From: Thermacetogenium sp. UBA4966
GTDB lineage: Bacteria; Bacillota; DSM-12270; Thermacetogeniales; Thermacetogeniaceae
Length of the DNA: 56,552 nucleotides
Direction of reading: 5' to 3'
Assembly: GCA_002397275.1 (NCBI GenBank)
Contig: DHAA01000094.1
Span: forward strand, 1 to 56,552
Shown: one piece after another, positions 44,501-53,230 of the stretch
Layout: each line of letters opens with the position of its first letter
Numbering within the stretch: position 1 is the stretch's first letter
Made by a program: the position numbers and the translations under genes
Notes under the pieces: generated by a model
What the model was told of the DNA's origin: nothing
Database searches by the model: none
The model's input: only the letters and a program-made list of their open reading frames with translations

Positions 44501-45056
44501 TGTCATATTTAGGTGAAAAATGTACCGCGTTGCCGCTCTCATCGCTGAGCTTCAGCTCCGACAAGACGGGCACAACGTCGACGGCAAAGGAATACAGGAC
44601 TTCCTGTTTATCGCTCCCCGCGGCGGGGGTCACTCTGACAGCGAAATTCCTCTTTCCCTGCTCCAGTATTTTTGAAACTTTCTTAACAGTACCATCCGAC
44701 TGCAAGGTTACCCTTTGCTCATTACTCTGAGTATCTGTGTATTCCAGCTTTACAGTCGAGCCGTCATCCGCCGGTACGGCCGCAAAATAGAGAGTTGAAA
44801 ACTGATCCCCTATTCTCAATTGATAGTCTGTTTTGCCCGGTTCGAATTTAACCGCGCCATCTATATCATCCACGGTCAACAGCGTATTAGTGTTATCCGG
44901 ACTAGAGGATGTAGCTATCAACAATGAACTTAAAGTGGCGTCCGCCGCCGGTTCAGCCGCCAGCACGCTCGCCGGAAACATGGTTAGCAGCAGGGCGTAC
45001 ACAACAAAAAGAACAACCGCTCGCCTCGCTCGCCTCAAAAAACAGCCTTTCTTCAT
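41523..45056 (-). CDS. CWB2-anchored surface protein with a PQQ-like beta-propeller
   Basis: From the ATG at 45056 (GGGAGG upstream) this is 1177 residues. A signal peptide (about 1-36) is followed by cadherin-like beta-sandwich domains (about 40-260) and a PEGA-like stretch with SINTEPENARVTLYDK. A PQQ-type propeller comes next (about 345-790, starting SSWPNFRGNDANNGVVNAL). A Big_3-like Ig domain follows (about 790-875) and three CWB2 repeats (about 885-1177) with NRIAGGNRYDTSAETALDAY. CWB2 holds the protein on the wall; propellers of this type usually bind ligands or other proteins. It heads the operon that continues with DUF4430, MoxR, DUF58 and transglutaminase-like genes, behind the leader RNA at 45205-45380. 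Confidence 0.9.
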   Translation of the reverse strand: MKKGCFLRRARRAVVLFVVYALLLTMFPASVLAAEPAADATLSSLLIATSSSPDNTNTLLTVDDIDGAVKFEPGKTDYQLRIGDQFSTLYFAAVPADDGSTVKLEYTDTQSNEQRVTLQSDGTVKKVSKILEQGKRNFAVRVTPAAGSDKQEVLYSFAVDVVPVLSELKLSDESGNAVHFSPKYDRDTNEYNLRVLDTVKTLKIGALLQNEGATVTYNGSDSPQINTEGLTSIDIDVKLSGKDGLENTYHLNVKIVPPASVSINTEPENARVTLYDKFNERVLPDAGGAFQDLRTGDEYTYTVTLTDYVGKRESFTPVAGVNTVAVTLGKAAKNEAIDPSIISSWPNFRGNDANNGVVNALTPQKADEATLYWATKYGEGWDSGALSSPILVDGNIIATSSTNIVKMDTQNGEIIQTGTMVTTSNFNITSPTYAEGMIFVALKDGIIQAFNADTLESLWVYHDQLRGQPNTPIVYNDGYIYTGFWNSETRDANFVCLSATDEDPAQPAEEKLPTWAHPQLGGFYWAGAYAGDNFLLVGTDDGDTGYLADTSNLLSLDPESGEIIDRISGLNGDIRSTVAYDEVTDRYYFTTKGGSFYGVKVNENGTFAREASGVQGYDLKEILLDNGGDNPNNPPMSTSTPVVYNGRAYVGVSGTSQFKEFTGHNITVLDLVNWKIAYKAPTKGYPQTSGLLTTAYESGDGYVYVYFIDNYTPGMIRVIKDKPGVTALIDPAAETYTDNKGTHTVHGVAPVLFTPVDAQAQYAICSPIIDEYGTMYFKNDSAHMMALGSKIKSIEVTKQPTKTSYQSGEAFDPAGMEVVANLANGLQKDVTKYVTYSTDPLRANDLDITIYYNHVMYQDVFDQENGNQINVKVNPPQTVVDLDVAPGEVNRIAGGNRYDTSAETALDAYPDGAETVIIARGDDEGNFADGLAASYLAGVKDAPVLLTSTGSLSDAVKNAIKKLEAKNAIVLGGTLAVSANAETELKGLGLTVKRLNGANRYDTAAKIAAEGGNAETAIVVSGFAPADSLVAGPVAFSQGYPLLLVDKNSVPAETKKAIADLGIKKIIVVGGENVVSKAVYNELGAHERYAGQSRIETSLKVAEKSFAGATDFSIVGYLKLADAVGAAVNGNPIIYVKGDLSDVQDYLTKAPAANFTIFGGPLAVNKTVENELKELLR

Positions 45057-45204
45057 CTCTCTTCCTCCCTCGCATAAAATCATTTATACCGTGCCCGCAA
45101 AACAGAGCCTGTGACATACTGTCCATTCCCGCATATCCACGAATTGCTTATCTATTCACTCAACGGCTGAGCCTTATCGATCATAAACTAGCCCCCTCTC
45201 CTAA

Positions 45205-45380
45205 ACAAAAAACCAGAAATGCTATAAAATCCGCACCTCCGGTTTTCCGGTCAGTCCTGATTGTTAAGGTTTGTTATTATGTTTTTCTCACGCGCATCTG
45301 TCTATTAGCTATGCCCACGCAACAAAAACTATTAAATTAACTTCAGTATATAATATATAATATTTTCAACAGTTCGTCAA
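45205..45380 (-). promoter_or_regulatory. Promoter plus repeated leader RNA (copy 5, upstream of the CWB2/propeller operon)
   Basis: On the - strand TTGACG (45380-45375), a 17-base spacer and TATATT (45357-45352) form the promoter. A variant core reads CTGACCGGAAAACCGGAGG followed by TGCGGATTTTATAGCA and TTTCTGGTTTTTT. CCGGA can pair either with the preceding ACCGG hairpin or with TCTGG before the T run. These alternatives are mutually exclusive, a direct sign of a switch. The differences from the other copies are compensated in the stem (CCG-CGG becomes CCGG-CCGG), which supports real RNA structure. Confidence 0.65.
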
Positions 45381-45484
45381 AAATTTGTAACTATGCTATT
45401 CAGGGGTGTGTTTGCTGCTTTATCCTTTATCCCGGTCAGTTCCTGCAACTGCAAGACAAGCCTTTGAAATTCTTCATTGTCCAT
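45377..45484 (-). pseudogene. Truncated duplicate of the coiled-coil gene
   Basis: A 35-residue frame begins MDNEEFQRLVLQLQELTGIK and then diverges and stops. The start, ribosome site and promoter match those of the intact coiled-coil gene at 53359-53871, whose product begins MNDEEFQKLVLQELTGIKDK. The repeat region and C terminus are lost here. It is the edge of the duplicated segment described at 45421-46680. Confidence 0.75.
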
Positions 45485-46680
45485 GCTCCTCACCTCCCGG
45501 CTATGCTCCCTGTCTAAACTATACCTTTTCCGGCTGTGAAAATCAATGTGATTTAAGAACGAGACAGACCAATATTTAGCAAAAGACAGTAAGCGTGCTT
45601 AACCAGCTTGCGCATCATCCCAAAATCAACGCATACCAGGCCTTTTTTATGGGCCCGGTTTGCGCTGGTAAGAGGGTAGAACGCCTGCTGCAGTGGCATT
45701 TTGCAGCTAAACCCTGCAGCATTTTTTTATTCAGGCATATCCTCCGGCGCAGAGAGCGATCTGTTTAAACATCTCTCGCCGGAGGTGTCTATTCCGTTTC
45801 TTGCTTTACTTCAGCAGTTCTTTCAACTCATCTTCCACCGTATCGCTGACAGCCAGAGGGCCGCCGAAGATTGTAAAGTTGGTATCCGCGGCTACCGCTC
45901 CTGTCAGGTAGTCCTTCACATCTGCAATGTTATCTTTGACGTAGATGATGAGATTGCCGTTGACCGCCGCTCCCACGGCGTCGGCCAGTTTCAGGTAGCC
46001 GACGATGGAGAAGTCTTTCGCTCCGGCAAAGGCTTTTTCCGCCACGTCAAGGCTGGTCTCGATGCGGCTGTGTCCGGCGTAGCGCTCCTTGGTCTTTAAC
46101 TCGTTGTAGACTGCCTTGCTCACCGCGTTTTCGCCGCCGACGACGATGATCTTCTCAATGCCCAGGTCGGCGATGGCTTTCTTTGTTTCGGCAGGAACGC
46201 TGTTCTTATCCACCAGCAGGATGGGATAGCCTTGACTGAAGGCCAGGGGGCCTGCTACCAGGGAATCCGCGGGTGCAAAGCCGCCGACCACGATGGCGGT
46301 CTCCGTCTGGCCTCCCTTAGCAGCGATCGCCGCTGCGGTGGCGTAGCGGTTTTGGCCTTGGATGCGCTCCACTTGTAGCCCCAGGCTGTTCAGCTTGTCG
46401 GCTACTGTCTGAGAGACGGCCAGTTCGCCGCCCAGGACGTAGGCTTTTGTAGCGCCCAGTTTTTTAATGGCGTCTTCTATTTCCTGCGGCAGGCTGCCGG
46501 GGCTGGTGAGCAGGATCGAGGCGTTCTCCACCCCTGCCAGGTAACTGGCCGCCAGGGCGTCGGCAAAATTACCCTCGTCGTCGCCGCGGGCGATGATCAC
46601 TGTATCGACACCGTCCGGGTAGGCTTGCAGAGCTGTTTTAGCAGAGGTGTCGTAGCGGTTGCCTCCGGCTGTTCTGTACA
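45421..46680 (-). repeat. Segmental duplication, copy A
   Basis: This stretch and 53811-55060 align almost base for base. Shared parts are the 5' end of the coiled-coil gene with its promoter (TTGATT, 17 bases, TATAGT), about 250 intergenic bases with a palindrome containing GGCC-TTTTTTAT-GGGCC, and the C-terminal CWB2 module of the neighbouring surface protein. The homology covers about 1.25 kb. It shows how CWB2 genes have multiplied here. The 320 bases between 45485 and 45805 hold no other gene. Confidence 0.85.
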
Positions 46681-49600
46681 CTTCTCCGCCTGCGAATGGT
46701 TCCGCATCGATCGTCCCTGTAATCTGGACGCTGTCTTCGGCCTTGCTTTCTCCTTCTCCCTTGCTGAGGTTTACGGTGAAGGTGAAGCCGCCGTCTGTGC
46801 CGGCAACTGCCGCATTAAAGCTGTCTATGGCCACGGTGGCGGTCACTCCGTACAGTTCGAGCTTAGCGATCTCGGATTCGATCCATGCCTTGACCTCTTG
46901 CTCGCTGTTGGCGGTGTCCATGGTCACGGTGTAACCCAGGCTTTGCACCACGGTCTTCGCCTTAGCCACGGCTTCTTCTTCAGTCATTTCCATGCCGACA
47001 AGAGCCGCGAGCGCGCTGTCCACTTCTCCCTGTGTCGCCGTTGGATCGGTGAGTACGTTCATGGCTGCATTATAATCTTCGTTTGCCTCTAATTCGCTGT
47101 CTTCATGCTGTGACCGCAGTTCGGCAACTTTCCAGGTCAGAGCTATTTTGTCCCCCAGATCGGGAACGATGCTCTCTTTTCCCCAAGATGAGTTGTCGGC
47201 ATTAAGGTCGGCGCCGTAGCCATAAACCGTGAACTGCCAGCGCATGACCTCCCTATCGCCCATGTACCAGGAGGAAGCCCCAACGCCGGGGAACGACGGA
47301 GCGCCGCCCTCGGATCCGATTGAGTACATCCAGCCGGAATCGCCATAATAGTCAAACTCACCCAGCTTCGTATCTATACTGCCTTCGCTGGTGTCTATAT
47401 CTCCCGTCTTGGCGAGGATATAATCCGCGATATTTACCCCTGTCTGAACCACGGGGTAGACCTGAGCCAGATAGAAGCCCGTATTAACATCCCCCATACC
47501 TTCCCAGTTCAGACCGTTTTCCTCTAAAAGGTCGACGATGACCTTGGATGCCTTCGTGCCCTTGGGCACGGTAACAAGCGTCGGCTTAATGATATACCCC
47601 AGCCCGATAGTGTTCGCGTCCATAGAGACGGCGACGGTGATGTCTTTTATGACCTGCGGGGGAATGGCCTGCATGCGGTTGATGGCTGTATTGGCGGCGG
47701 CGTAGATGGTAGCCATAACCGCCTTGTAGACGGCCTCCTCGGATTCGTTCTCCGGCTTGGGCTTGGCCACCTGGATGGCGTAAATGCCGTTCTCATATTC
47801 GAGCAGGATCTTGTCCCAGTTCTCTGGGCTGTAATCCGCCTCGTCCATCCGCTCCAGGGCATCTCGCAGCTGTTTCAGGGCATTCTCGCGGTCCTGGGCG
47901 TACCTGTCCTCGCCGCTTTCCTCCACCCATTTGGCGTAGAGAGTGACGTCATACACGGGGATGACTGTCTCCACCCAGGGCTCATCGAAGATGCCGTTAT
48001 CGTAGTACCAGCCGGCGAAGGTATAGCCCTCCCGGGTGGGCCGGGGCACGGCGACTGTGCTCCATGCCGGACCGGTGACAGGCTGCACGGCGCTGCCGCC
48101 GTTGGAGTTGAAGGTGATGGTCGTCGTCTTGTCGAGCAGGTACGTCGTGCCGCCGACGCCAGCAAGCACGGTCACGTTGTCGGCGACGCTGTAAAAATCA
48201 CGCACCATTTCGGGCCTGTATTTGTCGTTCATTTCCTCATAGCTGTCCTGCGGGCCCAGAAAAGCGTCTGTGACCTGATACTGCCACGCGCCGTCGACGA
48301 GCTTGAAGATATACGTGCCCTTCGCCGAAAACGAGCCCATATTATAATCTCTGCCTGAAATCGCAACGTACACGTTATCGTCGCCGTCCAGGCCGATATC
48401 AAACAATTCGACTCCCGGTCTTTCATAAATCAAAGTATCTGTGGAGGGTAGCGCGACCGGCGTTTCGCCATCCTTTACGAGGTAGACCGTTCCGCCCGCC
48501 TTGACGAGCAGCGTCCCGCCAAAATTGACCTTCTGTATCTGTAGCGTTCCTTCGAGTCCCGCGACGCCGACGGCTTCCCACGTCTTTGTGTCCGCGTCGT
48601 ATTTATATGCGCCGGACGCGGTATTGGCGTAATAATTCGTTCCCGCCTTATAAAAACCGGTAAAGGCCAGTTCATTCGCCTGCCAGCCGGTCCCGTCCCA
48701 GTGCCTGTTTTGAATCCATACGTCGTCGTGGCCGATCACGAGCGCGTCGATGCTATCGAGCTCGCTGACCTGCGCGACAAACGAATCCGCGACCTCCGTC
48801 CACTGTCCGCTGTCCGCGGTATAGCGGTAGAGCCGGTAGCCGGTCTGGTGCCCGGGGATCGCGCTCGACGTCTTTACGAGCGCCGTCAGTTCGTCCCCGC
48901 TCGCGCCGCCGATCGCATAGACGTATTCCGAACCGTCAAGGTTGTCGTATACACCGAGCGATAAACCATTCATCAGCGAAAAAGTGTTGCCGTCCCACTC
49001 GAAAACGCCAAGCATGCCCGCGGCGTAGATCGTCAGTTCGCCAGTCTCATCATTGACAAAGGCGAGCACGTCGTTGAAATTCGGCCCTCTTTCGAGCGTC
49101 GCGCCGTCGAGCAGCCCCCGTAGACGGATATCACCGTAATCCTTTGTCAGGTACGTCAGCGACAGCGGCGCGCTTTCCTTGACCGTGATATCGTACGTCC
49201 TTGTCACGGTTTCGTTATCGCCCATCTTTGCGGTCACCGTTACCTTGTCGATCGCCGGCATCTGATTCAAAACAAAGGAAAGAGACCAATTTCCCGCAAG
49301 TATCGGACTGCCGCCGTTATAAAACTGCCCGCTGTAGGAAGCGAGCGGCGTGCCCGAGGCCTCCTCTCCCGCGTAGACGGCAAAGCTGACGGGCGTGCCC
49401 TCCGCCACTGGGCCCAGCAGCGAATAATTGATTTGGAGCGCCGCGCGCTGACCCTCATACACGTCCGCATTGCTTACGGAATACGTACTCGGCCAAAAAT
49501 TGCCTCCTGATGTAACGCTGTTCGGTAAACTTGCTCTGGACGACGGCCTGATATTAAAGCTGTTGCGCAGCGCGAGCTGCACGGGCTCGAATTCCGCAGT

Positions 49601-50344
49601 GTAAGTCGCCGGTCCGCTTTCCCCTACGGGATACCCCTCGGTCGTGACGATGACATTCCGTGCGGAACTCGTGCTGCCGTCCTCCCACTGCTTGAATTGA
49701 TAGCCCGTAGCGGGCGCCGCCGTGAGCATCCATTTGTCGTTGTCTCCGTCCTTGTCTACATATACCGGCGTTACGGCGCCGCTGCCGGCGGGCGTAACGC
49801 CGGAGGACAGCGTATAGGAGGGCGTATAATCCGTCTCAAAATTGAAGCGGATATTGACGTCCTGCGTCGGTGTTATATAAGTAAAATGTATTAATAATTT
49901 TACTGCTTTGGTGGCCGATAACGCAAACAACGATTGATCCGTCCCTGTCATTCCACCGACTTCGGATAGGGCGGGGGTTTGGGCAGGAAAGGTTCTCGCC
50001 TGATTGACATTATAGGTATAGTTGTTGATGGAGATCGTATTCAGCTTCATCGAGGCAAAGTCGGTATAATAATTTGTCAGTTGAATCCCATAATTGACTG
50101 AGGAATCGATATCGATGGCGCTGATAGCCTCGAGGCCTTCTACCAGAACTTCTGGTTTATCAAGATCGAGACATGAAAAACTGGTGCCGTTGTCCCCGAC
50201 CTCGTCAAATGGGACGTTGGAGGTGATATTGAATTTATACCCCGTTGCCGCCGCGGAGACAGGCGGCGTAGGCGCCAATGAAAACATGAAAAATGCCAGT
50301 AATAAACCGCTTATTGCTTTTCTCGCTTTGTTTCCTATTTTCAT
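45806..50344 (-). CDS. CWB2-anchored giant surface protein with DUF4430 and InlB-type repeats
   Basis: This 1512-residue protein has a signal peptide (1-31) and a divergent InlB-B-like repeat (about 170-255, WMLTAAPATGYQFKQWEDG). A propeller-like region follows (about 390-735), then an InlB B-repeat (about 738-800, ITFNSNGGSAVQPV and REGYTFAGWYYD) and a FIVAR-like helix bundle (about 815-895). The DUF4430 domain (about 900-1050) has SKVIVDLLEENGLNWEG and GEFDYYGDSGWMYSI. Another helical and beta module precedes three CWB2 repeats (about 1218-1512). DUF4430 links it to transcobalamin-like cobalamin binding; CWB2 fixes it to the wall. It follows the riboswitch-controlled propeller gene after a 139-base gap with a long palindrome, and is probably in the same transcript. 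Confidence 0.9.
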   Translation of the reverse strand: MKIGNKARKAISGLLLAFFMFSLAPTPPVSAAATGYKFNITSNVPFDEVGDNGTSFSCLDLDKPEVLVEGLEAISAIDIDSSVNYGIQLTNYYTDFASMKLNTISINNYTYNVNQARTFPAQTPALSEVGGMTGTDQSLFALSATKAVKLLIHFTYITPTQDVNIRFNFETDYTPSYTLSSGVTPAGSGAVTPVYVDKDGDNDKWMLTAAPATGYQFKQWEDGSTSSARNVIVTTEGYPVGESGPATYTAEFEPVQLALRNSFNIRPSSRASLPNSVTSGGNFWPSTYSVSNADVYEGQRAALQINYSLLGPVAEGTPVSFAVYAGEEASGTPLASYSGQFYNGGSPILAGNWSLSFVLNQMPAIDKVTVTAKMGDNETVTRTYDITVKESAPLSLTYLTKDYGDIRLRGLLDGATLERGPNFNDVLAFVNDETGELTIYAAGMLGVFEWDGNTFSLMNGLSLGVYDNLDGSEYVYAIGGASGDELTALVKTSSAIPGHQTGYRLYRYTADSGQWTEVADSFVAQVSELDSIDALVIGHDDVWIQNRHWDGTGWQANELAFTGFYKAGTNYYANTASGAYKYDADTKTWEAVGVAGLEGTLQIQKVNFGGTLLVKAGGTVYLVKDGETPVALPSTDTLIYERPGVELFDIGLDGDDNVYVAISGRDYNMGSFSAKGTYIFKLVDGAWQYQVTDAFLGPQDSYEEMNDKYRPEMVRDFYSVADNVTVLAGVGGTTYLLDKTTTITFNSNGGSAVQPVTGPAWSTVAVPRPTREGYTFAGWYYDNGIFDEPWVETVIPVYDVTLYAKWVEESGEDRYAQDRENALKQLRDALERMDEADYSPENWDKILLEYENGIYAIQVAKPKPENESEEAVYKAVMATIYAAANTAINRMQAIPPQVIKDITVAVSMDANTIGLGYIIKPTLVTVPKGTKASKVIVDLLEENGLNWEGMGDVNTGFYLAQVYPVVQTGVNIADYILAKTGDIDTSEGSIDTKLGEFDYYGDSGWMYSIGSEGGAPSFPGVGASSWYMGDREVMRWQFTVYGYGADLNADNSSWGKESIVPDLGDKIALTWKVAELRSQHEDSELEANEDYNAAMNVLTDPTATQGEVDSALAALVGMEMTEEEAVAKAKTVVQSLGYTVTMDTANSEQEVKAWIESEIAKLELYGVTATVAIDSFNAAVAGTDGGFTFTVNLSKGEGESKAEDSVQITGTIDAEPFAGGEVYRTAGGNRYDTSAKTALQAYPDGVDTVIIARGDDEGNFADALAASYLAGVENASILLTSPGSLPQEIEDAIKKLGATKAYVLGGELAVSQTVADKLNSLGLQVERIQGQNRYATAAAIAAKGGQTETAIVVGGFAPADSLVAGPLAFSQGYPILLVDKNSVPAETKKAIADLGIEKIIVVGGENAVSKAVYNELKTKERYAGHSRIETSLDVAEKAFAGAKDFSIVGYLKLADAVGAAVNGNLIIYVKDNIADVKDYLTGAVAADTNFTIFGGPLAVSDTVEDELKELLK

Positions 50345-50430
50345 TTTTTCTCCTTTTTCTTATGGTCGCCATACGCGTAACCGTGTAAAGCTATCTTAGG
50401 CGGCTTTGCGCATGACACCGATAGGATTAT

Positions 50431-50461
50431 TTATGCGGCGCGGGAATCCCGCGCCGCATAA
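50431..50461. terminator. 15-bp palindrome between two surface-protein genes
   Basis: TTATGCGGCGCGGGA is followed after one base by its exact reverse complement. On the + strand a T run comes a few bases later; on the - strand, where the genes lie, the flank is only AT-rich. It could be a partial terminator lowering expression of the 1512-residue gene. Confidence 0.55.
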
Positions 50462-50483
50462 GACTGTTTTTTTTAATGCGAAC

Positions 50484-52184
50484 TTACGGTTTTTTGATAA
50501 CGAAGAGACTGCCGCCGTTATCACCGAAAGTGAGGTACCTGCCGTCGCCGGACATGCCGCCGAGAGCGTAATTGGCGTTAGGCGTGTCCCAGATCCATGT
50601 TGCTGCGTGTGAAACAGGAACATAACTGTAGCAATAACCTTTTGCTGCGCTGGCGTTTGTTGTGAAGTATACATAATCGACAACATCGCTGTAAACAATC
50701 GGCGAGCACTGGACCGGGCCGTCAGTATATACGTCATACCAACTGCCGCTGAGATCGGGCGCGATGGCTCTTACGCCGCCGTTCGTAAAGCCCGAATAAT
50801 ATCCGACGTAAAGAACGCCGTTATCGGACACAACCGGCGTCGAGGTCGAATTGACGCTTGTTGTAGTGATCTGCTGGTTAGTCAATGTCGCGGTATCGAT
50901 CACATATCTCCACACATATCCGTTTCTGCTCGTAAAATACAATACGTCTTGGGTTCCGGTGTCATAATGCATGATCGATGAACGGATCTGTCCTGCGCTG
51001 CCCGACGCCGGTATGACGCCGCCCGTCGTATCAAACGCCGAAACCGAACGCCAATAGAGGTTTCCGTCGTCGCAGCCGAAGTAGACCTTTCCGTCCACGA
51101 CGGTCGCACCCGCCCAGTAGAAGCCTGCGCCAGGCGAATACTGTTTGGTTACAACAGAGCTGCCGGAAATATCTACCTGATAGTAAGAGCCGCCTGAGCC
51201 GGTCCATGTGCCGAAATACAGGTACTTGCCGTCATATTCTATCGGAGTGTTGGCCTGTCCGCTTACCGCAGCCGAAAAAACATTGCTGATGGTCGGGTCG
51301 GCGGCGGTCACGTCGTTGACCTTTTTAAGCTGGAAGCTGTTTTCAAACAGCTGGCAGTCGCTGACGTTCACGATACCGTCCTTGACGAGGTCGTTGTTGG
51401 TATATTTGCATACGATCGTATAATCGCCTGCCGTCGAAAAGACCGTCGAGAAGTTCTTGTTGAGTGAAGAGCTCGTTGTGCTTAACGGCTTGGTGGTCGG
51501 CGCGCCGGTTTCCGTAGGATCGTCGTTATCCATATTTAAATCGACAACAGCGTTGTCCGGCTTGGTCACCTGGATCGAAAGATCGATATTGGTCGAAGCC
51601 GACGCCGCGTCGATCGCCGCTTCGACGTATAAGCGGGCGCTTGAGGTGCCCGCGAGCTTAACTTCGTTCATGACCGTGGCAGAGCTGGACTTTGCGATAT
51701 TGAGCGTAGCCGGAGCGTTCGTGAATACCGGTGCCGCGCCCGTGGACAGGAAGTATAGGCTGTCGCCTACCAGCACGGGCGTGCTGAGCTGGGCAAAGAC
51801 TGCCGAAGACGCTTGTTCATTCCATACTTCAGCGTTGGTGGAAAGATCGTATTTCGCAATACGCGCGCCGCTATAGCTGCCCGCGCCGCTGCCGCCGTTG
51901 TACAGATAATAAGCGTAGCCGCCGTTTATGACCGCCGTGTTGTTGACCGTCCCTAAGAAACTGGAGCCTGCTTTGTTAAAGGGCGTAACCAACAGATACT
52001 GCGTATTGTTGGTAAGTGTTACGCCGGTTCCCGCCTGCGTCGTCAGCGGCGTTCCCGTCAATACGCCGTTATTGTCTAGATCGCTCTGGAAGCTCGGCCA
52101 CGCTGCAAAGGCGGAGGCAGTTACTGCAAATAGAAAAACAACCGTCAGAACCATCGTCAAAGCTTTACTTGACTTCATTTTCAT
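50484..52184 (-). CDS. Secreted PQQ-like beta-propeller protein, first gene behind a cobalamin riboswitch
   Basis: The 566-residue protein has a signal peptide (to about residue 30, ending TASAFA) and starts its mature part with WPSFQSDLDNNGV. This is closely parallel to the propeller of the CWB2 protein at 41523 (SWPNFRGNDANNGV). Propeller blades follow throughout, with an inserted beta-sandwich near 165-290. The C terminus GDGRYLTFGDNGGSLFVIKK completes the last blade, and there is no anchor. The ATG at 52184 is 8 bases after AAAGGG; the GTG at 52193 is less likely. It is preceded at a distance of about 470 bases by a terminator and a cobalamin riboswitch. Its role in cobalamin capture is inferred from that control. 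Confidence 0.82.
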   Translation of the reverse strand: MKMKSSKALTMVLTVVFLFAVTASAFAAWPSFQSDLDNNGVLTGTPLTTQAGTGVTLTNNTQYLLVTPFNKAGSSFLGTVNNTAVINGGYAYYLYNGGSGAGSYSGARIAKYDLSTNAEVWNEQASSAVFAQLSTPVLVGDSLYFLSTGAAPVFTNAPATLNIAKSSSATVMNEVKLAGTSSARLYVEAAIDAASASTNIDLSIQVTKPDNAVVDLNMDNDDPTETGAPTTKPLSTTSSSLNKNFSTVFSTAGDYTIVCKYTNNDLVKDGIVNVSDCQLFENSFQLKKVNDVTAADPTISNVFSAAVSGQANTPIEYDGKYLYFGTWTGSGGSYYQVDISGSSVVTKQYSPGAGFYWAGATVVDGKVYFGCDDGNLYWRSVSAFDTTGGVIPASGSAGQIRSSIMHYDTGTQDVLYFTSRNGYVWRYVIDTATLTNQQITTTSVNSTSTPVVSDNGVLYVGYYSGFTNGGVRAIAPDLSGSWYDVYTDGPVQCSPIVYSDVVDYVYFTTNASAAKGYCYSYVPVSHAATWIWDTPNANYALGGMSGDGRYLTFGDNGGSLFVIKKP

Positions 52185-52650
52185 CTCATTCACCCTTTCT
52201 TTCTTAAATTTTTTGGTGCTTGATTCTTACAATTGGGCGCACCGATCGCTTCCCGCCGTGCCGCGCCCCCGCGCTGCGGTCAATGTGCAAACGCTTGCCT
52301 ACCGATTCTTCAACCCGATATGCCCCGTCCCCGCACTGCGGGGAATGTGAAACCAGCGTGGGACATCACTCCTTCTTAACTTTATTTTCGATGTGCCATA
52401 CAGCCGCTCAGCCGCCGCGATTATCAGTACGATTGGTGAAGAGCATGAACGTGATGTATTCTGCTAAGCTCAATCTGATCATTGACCTGCTTTGTCGGGC
52501 ATAGTGCGAAAAATATTGCTTCGGTTCGGTGAATCTTGACGAAAAAATAGTGTGTCTGGTGGGGATTTAACATCAATGTTTCGGCGCTTTATTCAATACT
52601 TTGCTAAATATCCTTTGGCGGATGGCGGTTATACGCTTTTGGAATAAAAC
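52185..52650 (-). other. Untranslated leader between riboswitch terminator and propeller gene
   Basis: About 465 bases hold no supported gene. Two similar GC-rich stretches recur near 52250-52290 and 52310-52350; both contain CGCNCTGCGG and an ATGTG-like end. A second promoter was not identified. The length is unusual for a riboswitch leader. Confidence 0.35.
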
Positions 52651-52694
52651 AAAAACGGCTGCCACAATCAATAATCTGATCGTCACAGCCGTTT
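52651..52694 (-). terminator. Terminator in the expression platform of the propeller-gene riboswitch
   Basis: On the - strand AAAACGGCTGTGACGATC pairs with GATTGTGGCAGCCGTTTTTG around a short loop and runs into a T-rich tract. It is homologous to the terminator at 26014-26050. Confidence 0.88.
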
Positions 52695-52745
52695 TCCTGC
52701 CAATCGACGCTTGCCCCTTTCACCGCAGTGCGGCAAGCAAAATTC

Positions 52746-52945
52746 TTTTTGTAGGTCTTCTGACTTGCGCTTCGGCAGATATTGTTTCTGCCAATCAAAG
52801 CTCTGCCTTCCCGGTTTCCCAGTGACCGACTTTCGTCGTCGAGCCTTGATTATCGGCGCTTACAGCGGCGGTTCCGTCCGGGACTCGCACCCGGTTCCCT
52901 TGTTCACCCCCGCGGACTTGTTTGTGCGCCGCAGGGTCACAAAAA
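52746..52945 (-). ncRNA. Cobalamin riboswitch (upstream of the propeller and DUF4430/CWB2 genes)
   Basis: On the - strand the core reads AGGGAACCGGGTGCGAGTCC, then CGGAACCGCCGCTGTAAGCG, and ends GCGCAAGTCAGAAGACC. TTTTTGT and ACAAAAA close it. All conserved cobalamin-riboswitch boxes are visible. It is nearly identical to the riboswitch at 26105-26307 and shares its terminator. It would switch off transcription of the surface-protein genes when cobalamin is plentiful. Confidence 0.96.
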
Positions 52946-53230
52946 GATTCATTCTTTTTCAGTTGTCAAAGCCTTACTTTCAGGCGTATTCAATAACCCC
53001 TTGTATTTGCACTTCTGTAGAAGCAGGCTCTTAATATCAGTTGAAAATGTTGAAGACTGCCTCAACTGGCTCAAGTAACGCTTGGCTCCTGCCAGGAATG
53101 CTGTGTTTTATAATTAGGATGTGAGTATAAAGGTGAAGGTTATCTCCGATTAATACTGTGTTCTTCTGATAAGGTAGGATACTTGCTGGTTAAAATTTTT
53201 AAAGAAGGAGTAGTAGTTTTTGTTTTAATC

